A DNA stretch of 64,000 nt from Bacteroidaceae bacterium. GTDB lineage: Bacteria > Bacteroidota > Bacteroidia > Bacteroidales > Bacteroidaceae. Shown here piece after piece: positions 16,373 to 26,838 of this stretch; position 1 is the first letter of the stretch, and every line of letters starts with the position of its first letter. The DNA lies in NCBI GenBank assembly GCA_902362375.1, contig CABIVS010000008.1, forward strand, positions 80,696 to 144,695, given 5' to 3'. The translations under genes were made by a program, and so were the position numbers. The notes beneath the pieces are model-generated. The model was not told where the DNA came from and made no database searches. It saw nothing but the letters and a program-made list of their open reading frames with translations.

Positions 16373-17506
16373 ATGAAAAAACTGATGTATATCCTTCTTG
16401 CACTGCCTATATTGACGGGTTGCAAGGAGAAGAAAAGTGCAGGAGCGATGGGAGGTATGCCAACTCCGGAAATTAGCGTGACCAAACCCATAGTGGAGGA
16501 TATTACTTTGACGAAAGATTATCCGGGTTATCTGACAACAGAAAAGACGGTGAATCTTGTAGCCAGGGTGAACGGAACCTTGCAATCTACCTCTTATGTC
16601 GCAGGTGGACGGGTGAAACAGGGGCAACTGTTGTTTGTCATCGAACCAACCTTATACAAAGATCAGGTGGAGCAAGCAGAAGCAGAACTGAGAACTGCCC
16701 AGGCGCAATTGGAATATGCCCGTAATAATTATAGCCGTATGAAAGAGGCTGTAAAGAGTGATGCGGTCAGTCAGATACAGGTACTTCAGGCTGAATCTTC
16801 TGTGAAAGAAGGTGTTGCAGCTGTCAGCAACGCGGAAGCAGCTTTGAGCACCGCCCGTACAAACTTGGGATATTGTTATGTCCGTGCACCGTTTGACGGC
16901 ACCATAAGTAAAGCGACTGTAGATATAGGAAGTTATGTAGGCGGTTCATTGCAACCAGTCACATTGGCTACTATTTATAAAGATAATCAGATGTATGCTT
17001 ACTTTAATGTTGCTGATAATCAATGGTTGGCAATGACGATGGATACCCAGCAGTTACCGACTGATCTTCCTAAAAAAATAATGGTTCAACTGGGAAAGGG
17101 GGGAACTGAAAGTTATCCGGCTACGCTCGATTATCTTTCACCAAATGTAGATGTGAATACAGGAACACTGATGGTTCGTGCCAATTTTGATAATCCGAAA
17201 GGGGTATTGAAGAGCGGATTATATGTAAGCATAACTTTACCTTATGGAGAAGCTAAAAATGCCATGCTGGTGAAAGAGGGTTCTATCGGAACCGACCAGT
17301 TAGGCAAGTACTTATATGTTGTAAATGATTCGAATATAGTTCATTACCGGCATATTGAAATAGGGCAGTTGGTCGACGGCACTTTACGGCAGGTATTGGG
17401 TGGACTTTCCCCGCAGGAACAGTATGTCACGGAGGCTTTGATGAAAGTCAGAGACGGAATGAAAGTAAAGCCACTTCCTGATTCCCTCCCTAAAAGAGGG
17501 AAATAA
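16373..17506 (+). CDS. RND efflux periplasmic adaptor (membrane fusion protein)
   Basis: AcrA/MexA-type adaptor of 377 residues. The lipoprotein signal ends ILTGCKEKK, so it is anchored in the inner membrane by a lipid. It contains the lipoyl halves (NLVARVNGTLQSTSYVAGGRVKQG and YCYVRAPFDGTIS), a helical hairpin between them (about 95-165), the beta-barrel and the membrane-proximal domain. It lies 33 bp after the channel gene and 140 bp before the pump gene. Confidence 0.95.
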   Translation: MKKLMYILLALPILTGCKEKKSAGAMGGMPTPEISVTKPIVEDITLTKDYPGYLTTEKTVNLVARVNGTLQSTSYVAGGRVKQGQLLFVIEPTLYKDQVEQAEAELRTAQAQLEYARNNYSRMKEAVKSDAVSQIQVLQAESSVKEGVAAVSNAEAALSTARTNLGYCYVRAPFDGTISKATVDIGSYVGGSLQPVTLATIYKDNQMYAYFNVADNQWLAMTMDTQQLPTDLPKKIMVQLGKGGTESYPATLDYLSPNVDVNTGTLMVRANFDNPKGVLKSGLYVSITLPYGEAKNAMLVKEGSIGTDQLGKYLYVVNDSNIVHYRHIEIGQLVDGTLRQVLGGLSPQEQYVTEALMKVRDGMKVKPLPDSLPKRGK

Positions 17507-17646
17507 GGTCTTTTGGATAACTGATTGATTAACAAATGCAATCAATAAAGGTGATGTACTTAAAACCGATTAATTAACAAAAGTAACTTTCTGCTCCCTC
17601 TCTTTGGGAGAAGGCTGTAGAGAGGCTGCTTTTAAACCTATACATT

Positions 17647-20600
17647 ATGTTTTCTAAGTTTTTTATCAACCGACCGATATTTGCTACTGTCCTTGCCCTG
17701 CTTATTGTAGTAGCCGGTCTGGTCACACTCAATATATTGCCTGTGGCGCAATTTCCGGAGATCACACCGCCAACGGTGCAGGTCTCTGCCGTTTATCCCG
17801 GGGCAAATGCTGAAACTGTTGCTCAAACAGTGGGTATTCCTATCGAACAGCAGGTGAATGGTGTAGACGGCATGCTTTATATGTCTTCCAATTCTTCATC
17901 TTCGGGAGCATATTCTCTGACTATTACATTCGCTGTTGGTACGGACATCGATATGGCAACTGTGCAGGTACAAAACAGGGTAAGTATCGCACAATCATCA
18001 CTGCCGGAACCGGTGGTGGTGCAAGGAGTCACTGTGCAGAAACAGTCTTCAAACATTGTGATGTTTTTGACAATGACTTCGCAGGACTCTGTGTACAACA
18101 GCCTGTATCTGACTAATTATGCCAAATTGAATTTAGTGGACCAGCTGACACGTGTGCCCGGAGTGGGTGCTGTGAATGTGATGGGAGCAGGGGACTATTC
18201 GATGCGCATCTGGCTCGATCCGGAGGCTATGCGTATACGGAATATTTCACCGCAGCAAGTCTATCAATCCATCCAGTCGCAGAATGTGGAAGTATCTGCC
18301 GGATATATCGGTCAGCCTATCGGACAGGATAATAATAATGCTTTTCAGTATACTTTGAATGTCCAGGGACGATTGAAATCTCCTGAACAGTTCGGAGATA
18401 TTATTATTCGCCGTGAGCAGGACGGAGCGATGCTTCGTCTGAAAGATATTGCACGTATTGATTTGGGGTCTGCTTCATACAATGTAGTGTCGCGATTGAA
18501 TGGAAAACCTACGGCTGCTATTGCTATTTACCAGCAACCGGGTTCCAATTCGCTGGATGTTTCAAAAGGAGTGAAAGCTAAGATGGAAGAACTGGCGGAA
18601 AGTTTCCCGTCAGGAGTGGCCTATAATGTCACTTTGGATACGACTGATGTCATCCATGCTTCCATTGATGAAGTGATGGTTACTTTCTTTGAAACAACTT
18701 TGCTGGTGATACTCGTTATTTTCTTGTTCCTGCAGAATTGGCGGGCAGTGATTATTCCTTGTATCACTATTCCGGTATCGTTGATCGGTACATTTGCCGT
18801 AATGGCGGCATTTGGTTTCTCTATCAATACATTAACATTGTTCGGACTGATTTTGGCAGTTGCTATTGTGGTGGATGATGCGATAGTGGTGGTGGAGAAC
18901 GCTTCGAGGTTATTGGAAACCGGGCAGTACTCACCTCGTGAAGCGGTGACAAAAGCGATGGGAGAGATCACGGGCCCGATTGTCGGGGTGGTTCTCGTAT
19001 TGCTTGCCGTGTTCATTCCGACGATGATGATTAGTGGAATTTCAGGTCAGCTGTATAAGCAGTTTGCACTGACTATTGCCGCTTCTACCGTATTGAGCGG
19101 TTTCAATTCGCTGACATTGACTCCTGCGCTTTGCGCACTGTTTCTTGAAAAGAGTAAACCTTCTAACTTCTTTATATACAAAGGTTTCAATAAGGCTTAT
19201 GACAAGACGCAAGGGGTATATGACAAAATTGTCAAATGGTTGCTTCAGCGTCCGGGAATGGCTCTTGCTTCTTATGGCGCTTTGACTGTTATTGCTCTAT
19301 TGCTTTTTATGCATTGGCCGTCAACTTTTATCCCGGACGAGGATGACGGATATTTTATTGCTGTTGTTCAACTTCCGCCTGCCGCCAGCCTTGAGCGTAC
19401 GCAAGCAGTGGGAGAAAAGATAAACGGTATTTTGGATTCTTATCCGGAAGTAAAAAATTATATTGGTATTTCCGGCTTTTCTATCATGGGTGGCGGCGAG
19501 CAGAGTAACTCCGCAACTTATTTTGTGGTGCTGAAAAACTGGAGTGAGAGGAAAGGGAAGGAGCATACGGCTGCTGCCATAGTCAATCGTTTTAATGGTG
19601 AAGCGTATATGACTATTCAGGCTGCGGAAGTGTTTGCTATGGTTCCTCCGGCTATTCCGGGGTTGGGTGCATCCGGTGGTTTACAGCTTCAGTTGGAAGA
19701 CCGGCGTAATCTGGGACCGACGGAAATGCAGCAGGCCATCAATGTCTTGCTTGCTTCTTATCATTCGAAACCGGCTTTAGCATCTGTATCCAGCCAGTAT
19801 CAGGCAAATGTTCCGCAATATTTCTTGAATATCGACCGTGACAAAGTCCAGTTCATGGGAATTGCCTTGAACGATGTTTTCTCTACATTAGGCTATTATA
19901 TGGGAGCGGCTTATGTGAATGATTTTGTTGAATTCGGACGTATTTACCAAGTGAAGATTGAGGCACGCGACCAGGCACAGCGGGTAATTGATGATGTCTT
20001 GAAGCTAAGTGTGCCGAATTCGGCAGGAGAGATGGTGCCTTTTTCTTCTTTCACCAAAGTGGAGGAACAGTTAGGCCAAGACCAGATTAACCGCTATAAT
20101 ATGTACTCGACTGCTTCTCTGACTTGTAATGTTGCTCCGGGAAGTAGTACCGGGCAGGCTATTCAAGAAGTGGAAGCATTGTTTAAAGAACAGCTGGGAG
20201 ATGAGTTTGGGTATGAATGGACTTCCGTTGCCTATCAGGAAACCCAGGCTGGGAATACGACTACCATTGTTCTGATTATGGCGTTAATTGTTGCTTTTCT
20301 GGTACTTGCTGCACAGTATGAAAGTTGGACCAGCCCGGTAGCAGCCGTCATCGGATTGCCGGTGGCATTATTAGGTGCCATGATTGGCTGTCTGATTATG
20401 GGAACTCCAGTCAGTATTTATACGCAAATCGGTATCATTCTGTTGGTTGCACTTTCTGCAAAGAACGGAATTTTGATTGTGGAATTTGCCCGTGATTTCC
20501 GTGCCGAGGGTAATTCAATTAGGGAAGCTGCCTTTGAAGCGGGGCATGTCCGCTTGCGTCCGATCCTGATGACTTCTTTTGCTTTTGTATTAGGAGTGAT

Positions 20601-20796
20601 GCCCTTGTTATTCGCCACCGGTGCAGGTGCACAAAGTCGTATAGCATTGGGTGCTGCTGTTGTATTCGGTATGGCCATGAACACTTTATTGGCTACCATT
20701 TATATTCCTAATTTCTACGAATTGATGCAGAAATTGCAAGAGCGGTTCAGCAAAAAGAAAGGAAATGAGGATGGTGGGAAAGATACTGTCATATAG
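17647..20796 (+). CDS. RND multidrug efflux pump, AcrB/HAE1 type
   Basis: A 1049-residue inner-membrane proton/drug antiporter. It has the family N-terminus ([20 protein letters not shown]), twelve expected helices, the proton-relay pair in helix 4 ([16 protein letters not shown]), the second-half repeat ([22 protein letters not shown]) and large periplasmic loops for the porter and docking domains. With the two preceding genes it makes a complete efflux system. The substrate cannot be read from the sequence, but HAE1 members mostly export amphiphilic drugs, bile salts or dyes. Confidence 0.95.
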   Translation: MFSKFFINRPIFATVLALLIVVAGLVTLNILPVAQFPEITPPTVQVSAVYPGANAETVAQTVGIPIEQQVNGVDGMLYMSSNSSSSGAYSLTITFAVGTDIDMATVQVQNRVSIAQSSLPEPVVVQGVTVQKQSSNIVMFLTMTSQDSVYNSLYLTNYAKLNLVDQLTRVPGVGAVNVMGAGDYSMRIWLDPEAMRIRNISPQQVYQSIQSQNVEVSAGYIGQPIGQDNNNAFQYTLNVQGRLKSPEQFGDIIIRREQDGAMLRLKDIARIDLGSASYNVVSRLNGKPTAAIAIYQQPGSNSLDVSKGVKAKMEELAESFPSGVAYNVTLDTTDVIHASIDEVMVTFFETTLLVILVIFLFLQNWRAVIIPCITIPVSLIGTFAVMAAFGFSINTLTLFGLILAVAIVVDDAIVVVENASRLLETGQYSPREAVTKAMGEITGPIVGVVLVLLAVFIPTMMISGISGQLYKQFALTIAASTVLSGFNSLTLTPALCALFLEKSKPSNFFIYKGFNKAYDKTQGVYDKIVKWLLQRPGMALASYGALTVIALLLFMHWPSTFIPDEDDGYFIAVVQLPPAASLERTQAVGEKINGILDSYPEVKNYIGISGFSIMGGGEQSNSATYFVVLKNWSERKGKEHTAAAIVNRFNGEAYMTIQAAEVFAMVPPAIPGLGASGGLQLQLEDRRNLGPTEMQQAINVLLASYHSKPALASVSSQYQANVPQYFLNIDRDKVQFMGIALNDVFSTLGYYMGAAYVNDFVEFGRIYQVKIEARDQAQRVIDDVLKLSVPNSAGEMVPFSSFTKVEEQLGQDQINRYNMYSTASLTCNVAPGSSTGQAIQEVEALFKEQLGDEFGYEWTSVAYQETQAGNTTTIVLIMALIVAFLVLAAQYESWTSPVAAVIGLPVALLGAMIGCLIMGTPVSIYTQIGIILLVALSAKNGILIVEFARDFRAEGNSIREAAFEAGHVRLRPILMTSFAFVLGVMPLLFATGAGAQSRIALGAAVVFGMAMNTLLATIYIPNFYELMQKLQERFSKKKGNEDGGKDTVI

Positions 20797-20838
20797 AAGT
20801 AAAAAACTGTTTGAAGGCTATCTGAAAGGGTAGTTGAT

Positions 20839-20918
20839 ATAGTGACGCTATCTGTTTGGGATGGTGTCACCATAGTAAGCAAATAGCGTCACTATCTTGA
20901 ATGGATAGTGACGCTATT
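20839..20918. terminator. Terminator with three copies of a 13-bp arm
   Basis: Stem AATAGCGTCACTATC (20882-20896) / GATAGTGACGCTATT (20904-20918), loop TTGAATG. A third copy of the arm, ATAGTGACGCTAT, lies at 20839-20851, so two alternative hairpins can form. It separates the RND operon from the convergent gene at 20970. Confidence 0.8.
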
Positions 20919-20969
20919 TTATTCTTGCAGGTAAGTACGTTTTTTTGTGGCAAATGAAGCGGAACATTT

Positions 20970-21419
20970 TTATAAAGATTTGTAATCAGGAATATCCTGA
21001 AGGAACGTATAACTCTGATTCTCATAATCCATCCGGCAACAATAATGTTGCATTCCGTTGCTGACAATCAGATAATCTACTTTCAATACCATATTATACC
21101 GGGTGATCTGATCGAAAACAGCCTGTGTGATTTCGATATGGGGTGCTTTATATTCCACAATCATCCGGGCTGATAAATCCCTCCGATAAAGTACGGTGTC
21201 GCATCGTTTGGTAGTACCGTTCAACTTTACCATTACTTCATTGGCCAGGAGGGCAGTCGGATATCCTTTGTGTGCAATAAGAAAGTGAACAAAGTGTTGC
21301 CGTACCCATTCTTCAGGGGTAAGGGCGACATATCGTTTACGAATTACGTCGAAAATTACATTTTTTCCGTTTCGTACGTTTATTTTAGTGTCGAATACTG
21401 GTAGGTTTAACGATAACAT
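20970..21419 (-). CDS. Orphan HsdR N-terminal-like nuclease domain protein
   Basis: A 149-residue protein resembling the type I restriction enzyme R N-terminal domain family (HSDR_N_2). It shows the PD-(D/E)XK pattern: Asp in RCDTVLYRR and Glu-x-Lys in MIVEYKAPH, followed by a Gln in ITQAVFDQITRYN. There is no helicase domain and no hsdM or hsdS nearby, so it is not a restriction system as it stands. Stand-alone copies are common in Bacteroidota and their role is unknown. Divergent from amn. Confidence 0.8.
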   Translation of the reverse strand: MLSLNLPVFDTKINVRNGKNVIFDVIRKRYVALTPEEWVRQHFVHFLIAHKGYPTALLANEVMVKLNGTTKRCDTVLYRRDLSARMIVEYKAPHIEITQAVFDQITRYNMVLKVDYLIVSNGMQHYCCRMDYENQSYTFLQDIPDYKSL

Positions 21420-21423
21420 TTAT

Positions 21424-21431
21424 TATTTTTG
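21424..21431 (+). promoter_or_regulatory. -7 box upstream of amn (TATTTTTG)
   Basis: Exact TAnnTTTG match, 51 bp before the amn ATG. Confidence 0.5.
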
Positions 21432-21438
21432 TAAGTTA

Positions 21439-21457
21439 AATAATGGTTCCCATTATT
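21439..21457. promoter_or_regulatory. Inverted repeat in the amn leader
   Basis: AATAATGG and CCATTATT separated by TTC, just downstream of the -7 box. It could be an operator or a small leader hairpin. No protein is known to bind it. Confidence 0.35.
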
Positions 21458-21482
21458 GGGAGCACAAATTTAATAGATAATT

Positions 21483-22259
21483 ATGAAAACAAAAGAAGAA
21501 ATCGTAGCTAATTGGCTGCCCCGTTACACAAAACGTAACCTGGAGGATTTTGGAGAGTATATTCTGTTGACTAACTTCAACAAGTACGTCGAGATTTTCG
21601 CAAATCAGTTTAATGTTCCCATCTTAGGAAGGGATGCAAATATGATTTCTGCTTCTGCCGAAGGTATCACTATGATTAACTTTGGCATGGGAAGTCCCAA
21701 CGCTGCCATCATCATGGACTTGCTGGGAGCTATTCAACCCAAAGCTTGTTTGTTTTTGGGAAAATGTGGTGGCATCGACAAGAAAAACCAGCTTGGCGAC
21801 TTGATTCTCCCTATTGCAGCTATTCGTGGAGAAGGAACTTCCAACGATTATTTCCCTCCTGAAGTTCCTGCATTACCTGCATTTATGTTGCAGCGTGCCG
21901 TTTCTTCATCCATCCGTGACAAAGGCCGTGACTATTGGACCGGTACCGTATATACCACCAACCGCCGTATCTGGGAACATGATGATGCATTCAAAGAATA
22001 TCTGAAAAAGACCCGGGCTATGGCAGTTGATATGGAAACTGCAACTTTGTTCAGTTGTGGCTTTGCCAATCATATTCCTACCGGCGCATTATTATTAGTG
22101 TCCGATCAGCCAATGACCCCCGACGGAGTAAAAACAGATAGAAGTGATAATTTGGTTACCAGAAATTATGTAGAAGAGCATGTTGAAATTGGTATTGCTT
22201 CTTTGCGTATGATTATTGATGAAAAGAAAACTGTTAAACACTTGAAATTTGACTGGTAA
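21483..22259 (+). CDS. amn: AMP nucleosidase
   Basis: Phosphorylase-superfamily enzyme (PNP_UDP fold), 258 residues, splitting AMP into adenine and ribose 5-phosphate. Seen: the ligand-binding KCGGID region (FLGKCGGIDKKNQLGDL), the MAVDMETATLFSCGF segment with the purine-binding Met/Glu, and SDQP at the C-terminal catalytic loop. The short form without the N-terminal AMP-nucleosidase domain of E. coli is usual in Bacteroides. It is probably transcribed together with holA, 23 bp downstream. Confidence 0.85.
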   Translation: MKTKEEIVANWLPRYTKRNLEDFGEYILLTNFNKYVEIFANQFNVPILGRDANMISASAEGITMINFGMGSPNAAIIMDLLGAIQPKACLFLGKCGGIDKKNQLGDLILPIAAIRGEGTSNDYFPPEVPALPAFMLQRAVSSSIRDKGRDYWTGTVYTTNRRIWEHDDAFKEYLKKTRAMAVDMETATLFSCGFANHIPTGALLLVSDQPMTPDGVKTDRSDNLVTRNYVEEHVEIGIASLRMIIDEKKTVKHLKFDW

Positions 22260-22282
22260 TCCGGTCTTTCTGAAAATTATAT

Positions 22283-23302
22283 ATGGCAAAACAAGAACTG
22301 ACCTGTGATGACATCCTCAAGGAACTGAGAGCAAAGCAGTATCGCCCTATCTATTACCTGATGGGAGAAGAGTCGTATTATATCGACTTGATTGCAGATT
22401 ACATAACGGATAATGTGTTGAGTGAGACGGAAAAAGAATTCAACCTGACTGTTGTGTATGGGGCTGATGTGGATGTGGCAACGATTATAAATGCTGCAAA
22501 GCGTTATCCCATGATGTCGGAACACCAAGTAGTAGTAGTAAAGGAAGCGCAGGCGGTACGTAATATGGAAGAGTTGTCGTATTATCTTCAAAAGCCTTTG
22601 CTTTCCACCATTTTAGTGATATGCCATAAGCATGGAACGTTGGATCGTAGAAAGAAGCTGGCTGCCGAGGTGGACAAAGTTGGTGTGCTGTTTGAATCTA
22701 AAAAAATAAAGGATGCACAACTCCCCGGTTTTATAGCTTCATATATGAAACGGAAAGGAGTTGATATGGAACCTAAAGCAACTGCTATGCTTGCTGATTT
22801 TGTAGGTTCAGATTTGAGTCGTCTGACCGGAGAGCTTGAAAAGTTGATTATCACTTTACCTGCCGGACAAAAACGCGTAACTCCTGAACAGATAGAAAAA
22901 AACATAGGCATAAGCAAAGATTATAATAACTTTGAATTGCGCAGTGCTTTAGTGGAAAAGGATATATTGAAAGCAAATAAGATAATAAAATATTTTGAGG
23001 AAAATCCGAAAACTAATCCGATCCAAATGACGCTGTCTTTATTATTCAGCTTTTACTCCAACCTAATGTTGGCTTATTATGCACCGGATAAATCAGAGCA
23101 AGGGATTGCAAATATGCTAGGGTTAAGAACTCCTTGGCAGGCTCGGGATTATATGGTAGCAATGCGAAAATATAGCGGAGTAAAGACCATGCAAATTGTT
23201 GGAGAAATACGATATGCTGATGCAAAATCCAAAGGAGTCCAAAATAGTTCTATGACAGATGGAGATATTCTTCGTGAATTAGTGTTCAAAATTTTGCATT
23301 AA
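22283..23302 (+). CDS. holA: DNA polymerase III subunit delta
   Basis: The clamp-loader delta subunit, which opens the beta clamp at the replication fork. The 339 residues give the DNA_pol3_delta pattern: YYLMGEESYYIDLIADYI at the start, QVVVVKEAQAV and LVICHKHGTLDRRKKL in the AAA+-like domain, GSDLSRLTGELEKLI in the middle, and a C-terminal collar helix bundle. It ends 28 bp before a terminator. Confidence 0.93.
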   Translation: MAKQELTCDDILKELRAKQYRPIYYLMGEESYYIDLIADYITDNVLSETEKEFNLTVVYGADVDVATIINAAKRYPMMSEHQVVVVKEAQAVRNMEELSYYLQKPLLSTILVICHKHGTLDRRKKLAAEVDKVGVLFESKKIKDAQLPGFIASYMKRKGVDMEPKATAMLADFVGSDLSRLTGELEKLIITLPAGQKRVTPEQIEKNIGISKDYNNFELRSALVEKDILKANKIIKYFEENPKTNPIQMTLSLLFSFYSNLMLAYYAPDKSEQGIANMLGLRTPWQARDYMVAMRKYSGVKTMQIVGEIRYADAKSKGVQNSSMTDGDILRELVFKILH

Positions 23303-23330
23303 GTAGGATTAAGAATTACCTATATAATCA

Positions 23331-23379
23331 GACATATACTTTTACCGTAGATAGAAACGGGAAGTATATGTCTTTTTTT
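23331..23379 (+). terminator. Terminator of amn-holA
   Basis: Arms GACATATACTT (23331-23341) and AAGTATATGTC (23362-23372), inner CCGT/ACGG pairing, then seven T. Confidence 0.88.
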
Positions 23380-24399
23380 GGTATTCCCGCAATTACTTCC
23401 ATTATAAAAAAGACTTTCACAATACCAGTGATTATTTTACAAATAGATTTACTCCTTTTATAGTTTTATAGATTTACCCATTTAACGAACTACACAAAGT
23501 CTATTTTTAGAATTTTGTATTGATCTACCTTCAAGGAAACTTTTTCTTTTCTCTAAAATCATCCATTAGTGTCATTTTGATAATCCAGGAGTATATTTGA
23601 TTACTATAAGCCTATTTTTTCTAGTTTAATAGAAAAATAGAATATGAATTATAGTGGTAAGTCTTTGTCTTTCATTTATTTATGCTAAAAATGAACCTCC
23701 TAGAATTGAAAAAAAATAAATAAGTGGAGATCGGTACGGAAATATTGCAAGGATTTTCTTTTTAGAGAAGATTGTAAAGGATGATTAGAAAAAAATAGCA
23801 ATATACATTGGTAAAGTATGAGTGGCTCCCTTCCTTTTATTGCTTTTGCAACTATCAATATTTACTTTTGTGTATATATGTAATTACAAATGTGTAGTAT
23901 ATTTATGTGAACATATTCCAAATGTGATCAATGGTTAGTGTTTACAATAATATATTTGTGTATTTACAAAAATAATACCTGATATACAAATGTAGTTGTT
24001 GGGGCATTAACAAATGCTTTTATATCTATTATCTTATTGTAAGCCAGCGTTATATAGTTTATTATGTCAATTTGTACTATAAAAGTCTTCTCTATGTGGT
24101 ATGTATATTTGTGAATACTCCTATTTGAGGTTTATTTATATTATATATGTAGCTGTATATCTGTGTTTTGCATTTTATAGTTAAACTGAAACTATATATT
24201 TATAATAGCTCGTTTTATTCTATATACAAGCGTAATATTCGATTTGTATAATGCTCTATACTTTTGTAATATCAGTATTTTTATATTTGTAATTTGCTTT
24301 TGTGAATCTAAATATTTACCTTTGTATAATCAATGAGATCGTGCGTATTTTTGTGAAATAGATACATAACACATACAATTGTAATATAAAGAAGGTAGT
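23380..24399. other. AT-rich spacer without a gene, rich in -7-like boxes
   Basis: No frame longer than a few dozen codons looks protein-like on either strand. The first half (23380-23840) holds nothing I can name. The second half carries seven exact TAnnTTTG boxes on the plus strand (23863, 23951, 24104, 24259, 24282, 24317, 24346) and many partial ones (ATTTGTA, TTTGTGAAT, TTTACAAA). Confidence 0.6.
24293..24353 (+). promoter_or_regulatory. Two interlocked consensus promoters before the XRE gene
   Basis: P1: TTTG 24293-24296, 20-bp spacer, TACCTTTG 24317-24324. P2: TTTG 24321-24324, 21-bp spacer, TATTTTTG 24346-24353. The TTTG ending the -7 box of P1 is the -33 box of P2. Both fit TTTG-N19-21-TAnnTTTG, and P2 ends 46 bp before the ATG. 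Confidence 0.6.
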
Positions 24400-24870
24400 A
24401 TGGAAATAAAAGACAGAATCAGAATGATAATGGAAAGAGAAAAAGTTCCTCCTAGAGTTTTTGCTGAAACAATTGGAGTGCAACAATCTACTCTCTCTCA
24501 TATTTTAAACGATCGGAATAAACCCAGCTTAGAGGTCGTTATGAAGGTTCATCAAAAGTATGACTATGTAAATCTTGAATGGTTGCTTTATGGTAAAGGC
24601 GAAATGATGGTGTCTGAAGAAGGAACTTCCTTTTCTTCTTCTAACCACGATTACCTGCCTTCTTTATTCGACGAGAATCCCGTAAATCCGTCCAAAGAGC
24701 CGACTCTTCCGGAAAATCGCAAGGAAATGCCGTTAAGAAACGCCGAAAATGCCCCCAAAGAGATTGTAAAACAAGAGATTAGGTATATAGAAAAGCCTGC
24801 CAGGAAAATCACGGAAATAAGAATATTTTTCGATGATAACACCTATGAGACGTTTCGACCTGAAAAATGA
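24400..24870 (+). CDS. XRE-family helix-turn-helix regulator
   Basis: A 156-residue DNA-binding protein. Residues about 5-60 form an HTH_3 domain (VFAETIGVQQSTLSHILNDRNKPSLEVVMKV) ending in EWLLYGKGEM, a common continuation in phage-repressor-like proteins of Bacteroides. The rest is a disordered, proline- and glutamate-rich linker, and then a short conserved tail (ITEIRIFFDDNTYETF). It stands alone behind the longest promoter-motif-rich spacer in the window and may regulate itself there. The target genes are unknown. Confidence 0.88.
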   Translation: MEIKDRIRMIMEREKVPPRVFAETIGVQQSTLSHILNDRNKPSLEVVMKVHQKYDYVNLEWLLYGKGEMMVSEEGTSFSSSNHDYLPSLFDENPVNPSKEPTLPENRKEMPLRNAENAPKEIVKQEIRYIEKPARKITEIRIFFDDNTYETFRPEK

Positions 24871-24902
24871 AGAGTAAAATCGGTGGTTTGAGCAATTTCC
24901 TG

Positions 24903-24910
24903 TATCTTTG
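24903..24910 (+). promoter_or_regulatory. -7 box upstream of pyrK-pyrD (TATCTTTG)
   Basis: Exact TAnnTTTG match, 36 bp before ATG 24947. It overlaps the earlier possible start of the frame (24908), supporting the downstream one. Confidence 0.6.
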
Positions 24911-24946
24911 CATCCGGAATACGAATTTATACTTTTATATCCATAC

Positions 24947-25723
24947 ATGAAGAAATTTATTTTAGATCTGACAGTGACTGAGAATATCAGATTGAATGCA
25001 AACTATGTATTGCTAAAATTGACCTTTCAGTCATTACTGCCCGAAATGTTACCTGGGCAGTTTGCCGAACTCCGGGTGGACGGTTCGCCTACTACATTTT
25101 TACGGCGTCCCATTTCTATTAACTTTGTAGATAAACAGCGAAATGAGGTATGGTTTCTGATCCAGCTGGTTGGTGATGGAACAAGACGTTTGGCAGAGGT
25201 TAATCCCGGTGAAACAATAAATGTAGTGCTTCCGTTGGGAAATGCATATACAATGCCTCTGGAGGCTTCTGATAAGCTCTTATTAGTTGGTGGAGGTGTC
25301 GGAACAGCCCCTATGCTTTATTTAGGTGAGCAGTTGGCTAAAAAAGGCCATAAACCTACGTTCCTGTTAGGTGCCCGTAGCGACAAAGATCTGTTGCAGC
25401 TGGAAGAGTTTGCCAAATATGGAGAGGTATATACTACTACGGAAGATGGTAGCCATGGAGAAAAAGGATATGTTACCCAACATTCTATATTAAATAAGGT
25501 ACGATTTGAGCAGATTTACACTTGTGGTCCCAAACCGATGATGGTGGCTGTGGCAAAATATGCCAAAAGTAATCAGATAGAATGTGAAGTATCTTTGGAA
25601 AATACAATGGCTTGTGGTATCGGAGCATGCTTATGTTGTGTGGAAAATACGACAGAAGGTCATTTGTGTGTATGTAAAGAAGGTCCTGTTTTTAATATAA
25701 ATAAACTACTATGGCAGATTTAA
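24947..25723 (+). CDS. pyrK: Dihydroorotate dehydrogenase electron-transfer subunit
   Basis: The FAD/[2Fe-2S] subunit that lets the class 1B dihydroorotate dehydrogenase pass electrons to NAD+ in pyrimidine synthesis. 258 residues: FAD-binding LRRPISIN (52-59), NAD-binding GGGVGTAPM (115-123), and the iron-sulfur cysteines Cys223, Cys228, Cys231 and Cys243. The end overlaps the start of pyrD by 13 bp, so the partners are translated together. Confidence 0.95.
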   Translation: MKKFILDLTVTENIRLNANYVLLKLTFQSLLPEMLPGQFAELRVDGSPTTFLRRPISINFVDKQRNEVWFLIQLVGDGTRRLAEVNPGETINVVLPLGNAYTMPLEASDKLLLVGGGVGTAPMLYLGEQLAKKGHKPTFLLGARSDKDLLQLEEFAKYGEVYTTTEDGSHGEKGYVTQHSILNKVRFEQIYTCGPKPMMVAVAKYAKSNQIECEVSLENTMACGIGACLCCVENTTEGHLCVCKEGPVFNINKLLWQI

Positions 25724-26622
25724 GTGTAAACATTGGTGAATTACAAATGAAAAACCCGGTGATGACAGCATCTGGTACATTTGGATATGGTGAAGAGTTC
25801 TCCGACTTCATTGATATAGCGCGAATAGGCGGTATTATTGTAAAAGGAACTACTCTTCACAAACGTGAAGGAAACCCTTATCCGCGTATGGCAGAGACTC
25901 CTTCTGGGATGTTAAACGCTGTGGGACTGCAAAATAAGGGTGTTGATTACTTTGTGGAGCATATATATCCCCGTATAAAAGACATCCAAACGAATATGAT
26001 TGTAAACGTTTCGGGATCTGCCATCGAAGATTATGTAAAAACAGCTGAAATCATTAATGAACTTGACAAAATTCCTGCTATAGAACTAAACATCTCTTGC
26101 CCTAATGTAAAGCAAGGTGGTATGGCTTTTGGTGTGTCAGCAAAAGGGGCATCAGAAGTAGTAAAAGCAGTGCGTTCAGCTTACAAAAAGACACTTATCG
26201 TAAAACTCTCCCCAAACGTTACGGACATCACTGAAATAGCTCGCGCAGCAGAAGAAAGTGGTGCGGATAGCGTGTCATTAATCAATACATTGCTGGGTAT
26301 GGCGATTGATGCGGAACGTAAACGTCCTATTTTGTCAACTATAACAGGCGGAATGTCGGGAGCAGCCGTAAAACCTATCGCATTACGTATGGTATGGCAA
26401 GTTGCCAATGCGGTAAATATTCCTGTCATTGGATTGGGAGGTATTATGGATTGGAAGGATGCTGTTGAATTCATGCTTGCAGGTGCGACAGCCATCCAGA
26501 TTGGTACGGCAAATTTCATAGATCCTGCTGTTACTATTAAAGTGGAAGATGGTATAAATAATTACCTGGAAAGACACGGATGTAAGTCTGTAAAGGAAAT
26601 AATTGGTGCGCTTGAGGTATAA
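25711..26622 (+). CDS. pyrD: Dihydroorotate dehydrogenase, class 1B catalytic subunit
   Basis: Oxidises dihydroorotate to orotate using FMN. The 303-residue barrel shows the FMN/substrate segment [13 protein letters not shown], the catalytic Cys130 in [12 protein letters not shown] (Cys, not Ser, marks class 1), and the phosphate-binding GLGGI and GATAIQIGT loops at the end. It pairs with pyrK, which places it in class 1B. A shared bidirectional terminator lies between pyrD and trmD. Confidence 0.96.
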   Translation: MADLSVNIGELQMKNPVMTASGTFGYGEEFSDFIDIARIGGIIVKGTTLHKREGNPYPRMAETPSGMLNAVGLQNKGVDYFVEHIYPRIKDIQTNMIVNVSGSAIEDYVKTAEIINELDKIPAIELNISCPNVKQGGMAFGVSAKGASEVVKAVRSAYKKTLIVKLSPNVTDITEIARAAEESGADSVSLINTLLGMAIDAERKRPILSTITGGMSGAAVKPIALRMVWQVANAVNIPVIGLGGIMDWKDAVEFMLAGATAIQIGTANFIDPAVTIKVEDGINNYLERHGCKSVKEIIGALEV

Positions 26623-26779
26623 TTGAAAACATACAATAACCCTTCGCATTAAGTCTGCAAGAAAAATGCTATTTCTCTTTTAAATAGAGAAAGGATAAAC
26701 AGGCAGGTAATAGCAGATGAAAAAGAAGTTCGTGTTTAGAGGAATTGTCTACGGATAGGATCTTTAGATTGAAGACAAA

Positions 26780-26826
26780 ATAAAAACGACGGTGAGGATT
26801 TACGTAATCTTCATCGTCGTTTTTAT
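26780..26826. terminator. Bidirectional terminator between pyrD and trmD
   Basis: A long hairpin (outer arms ATAAAAACGACG / CGTCGTTTTTAT, inner arms with a few G-U pairs) with A- and T-runs at both feet, serving two convergent genes. Confidence 0.9.
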
Positions 26827-26838
26827 TTACACTTTATT

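Noticed and set aside
23380..23840. A hidden gene or RNA in the AT-rich spacer
   Set aside because: No long frame, no conserved motif and no compact structured RNA could be recognised by eye.
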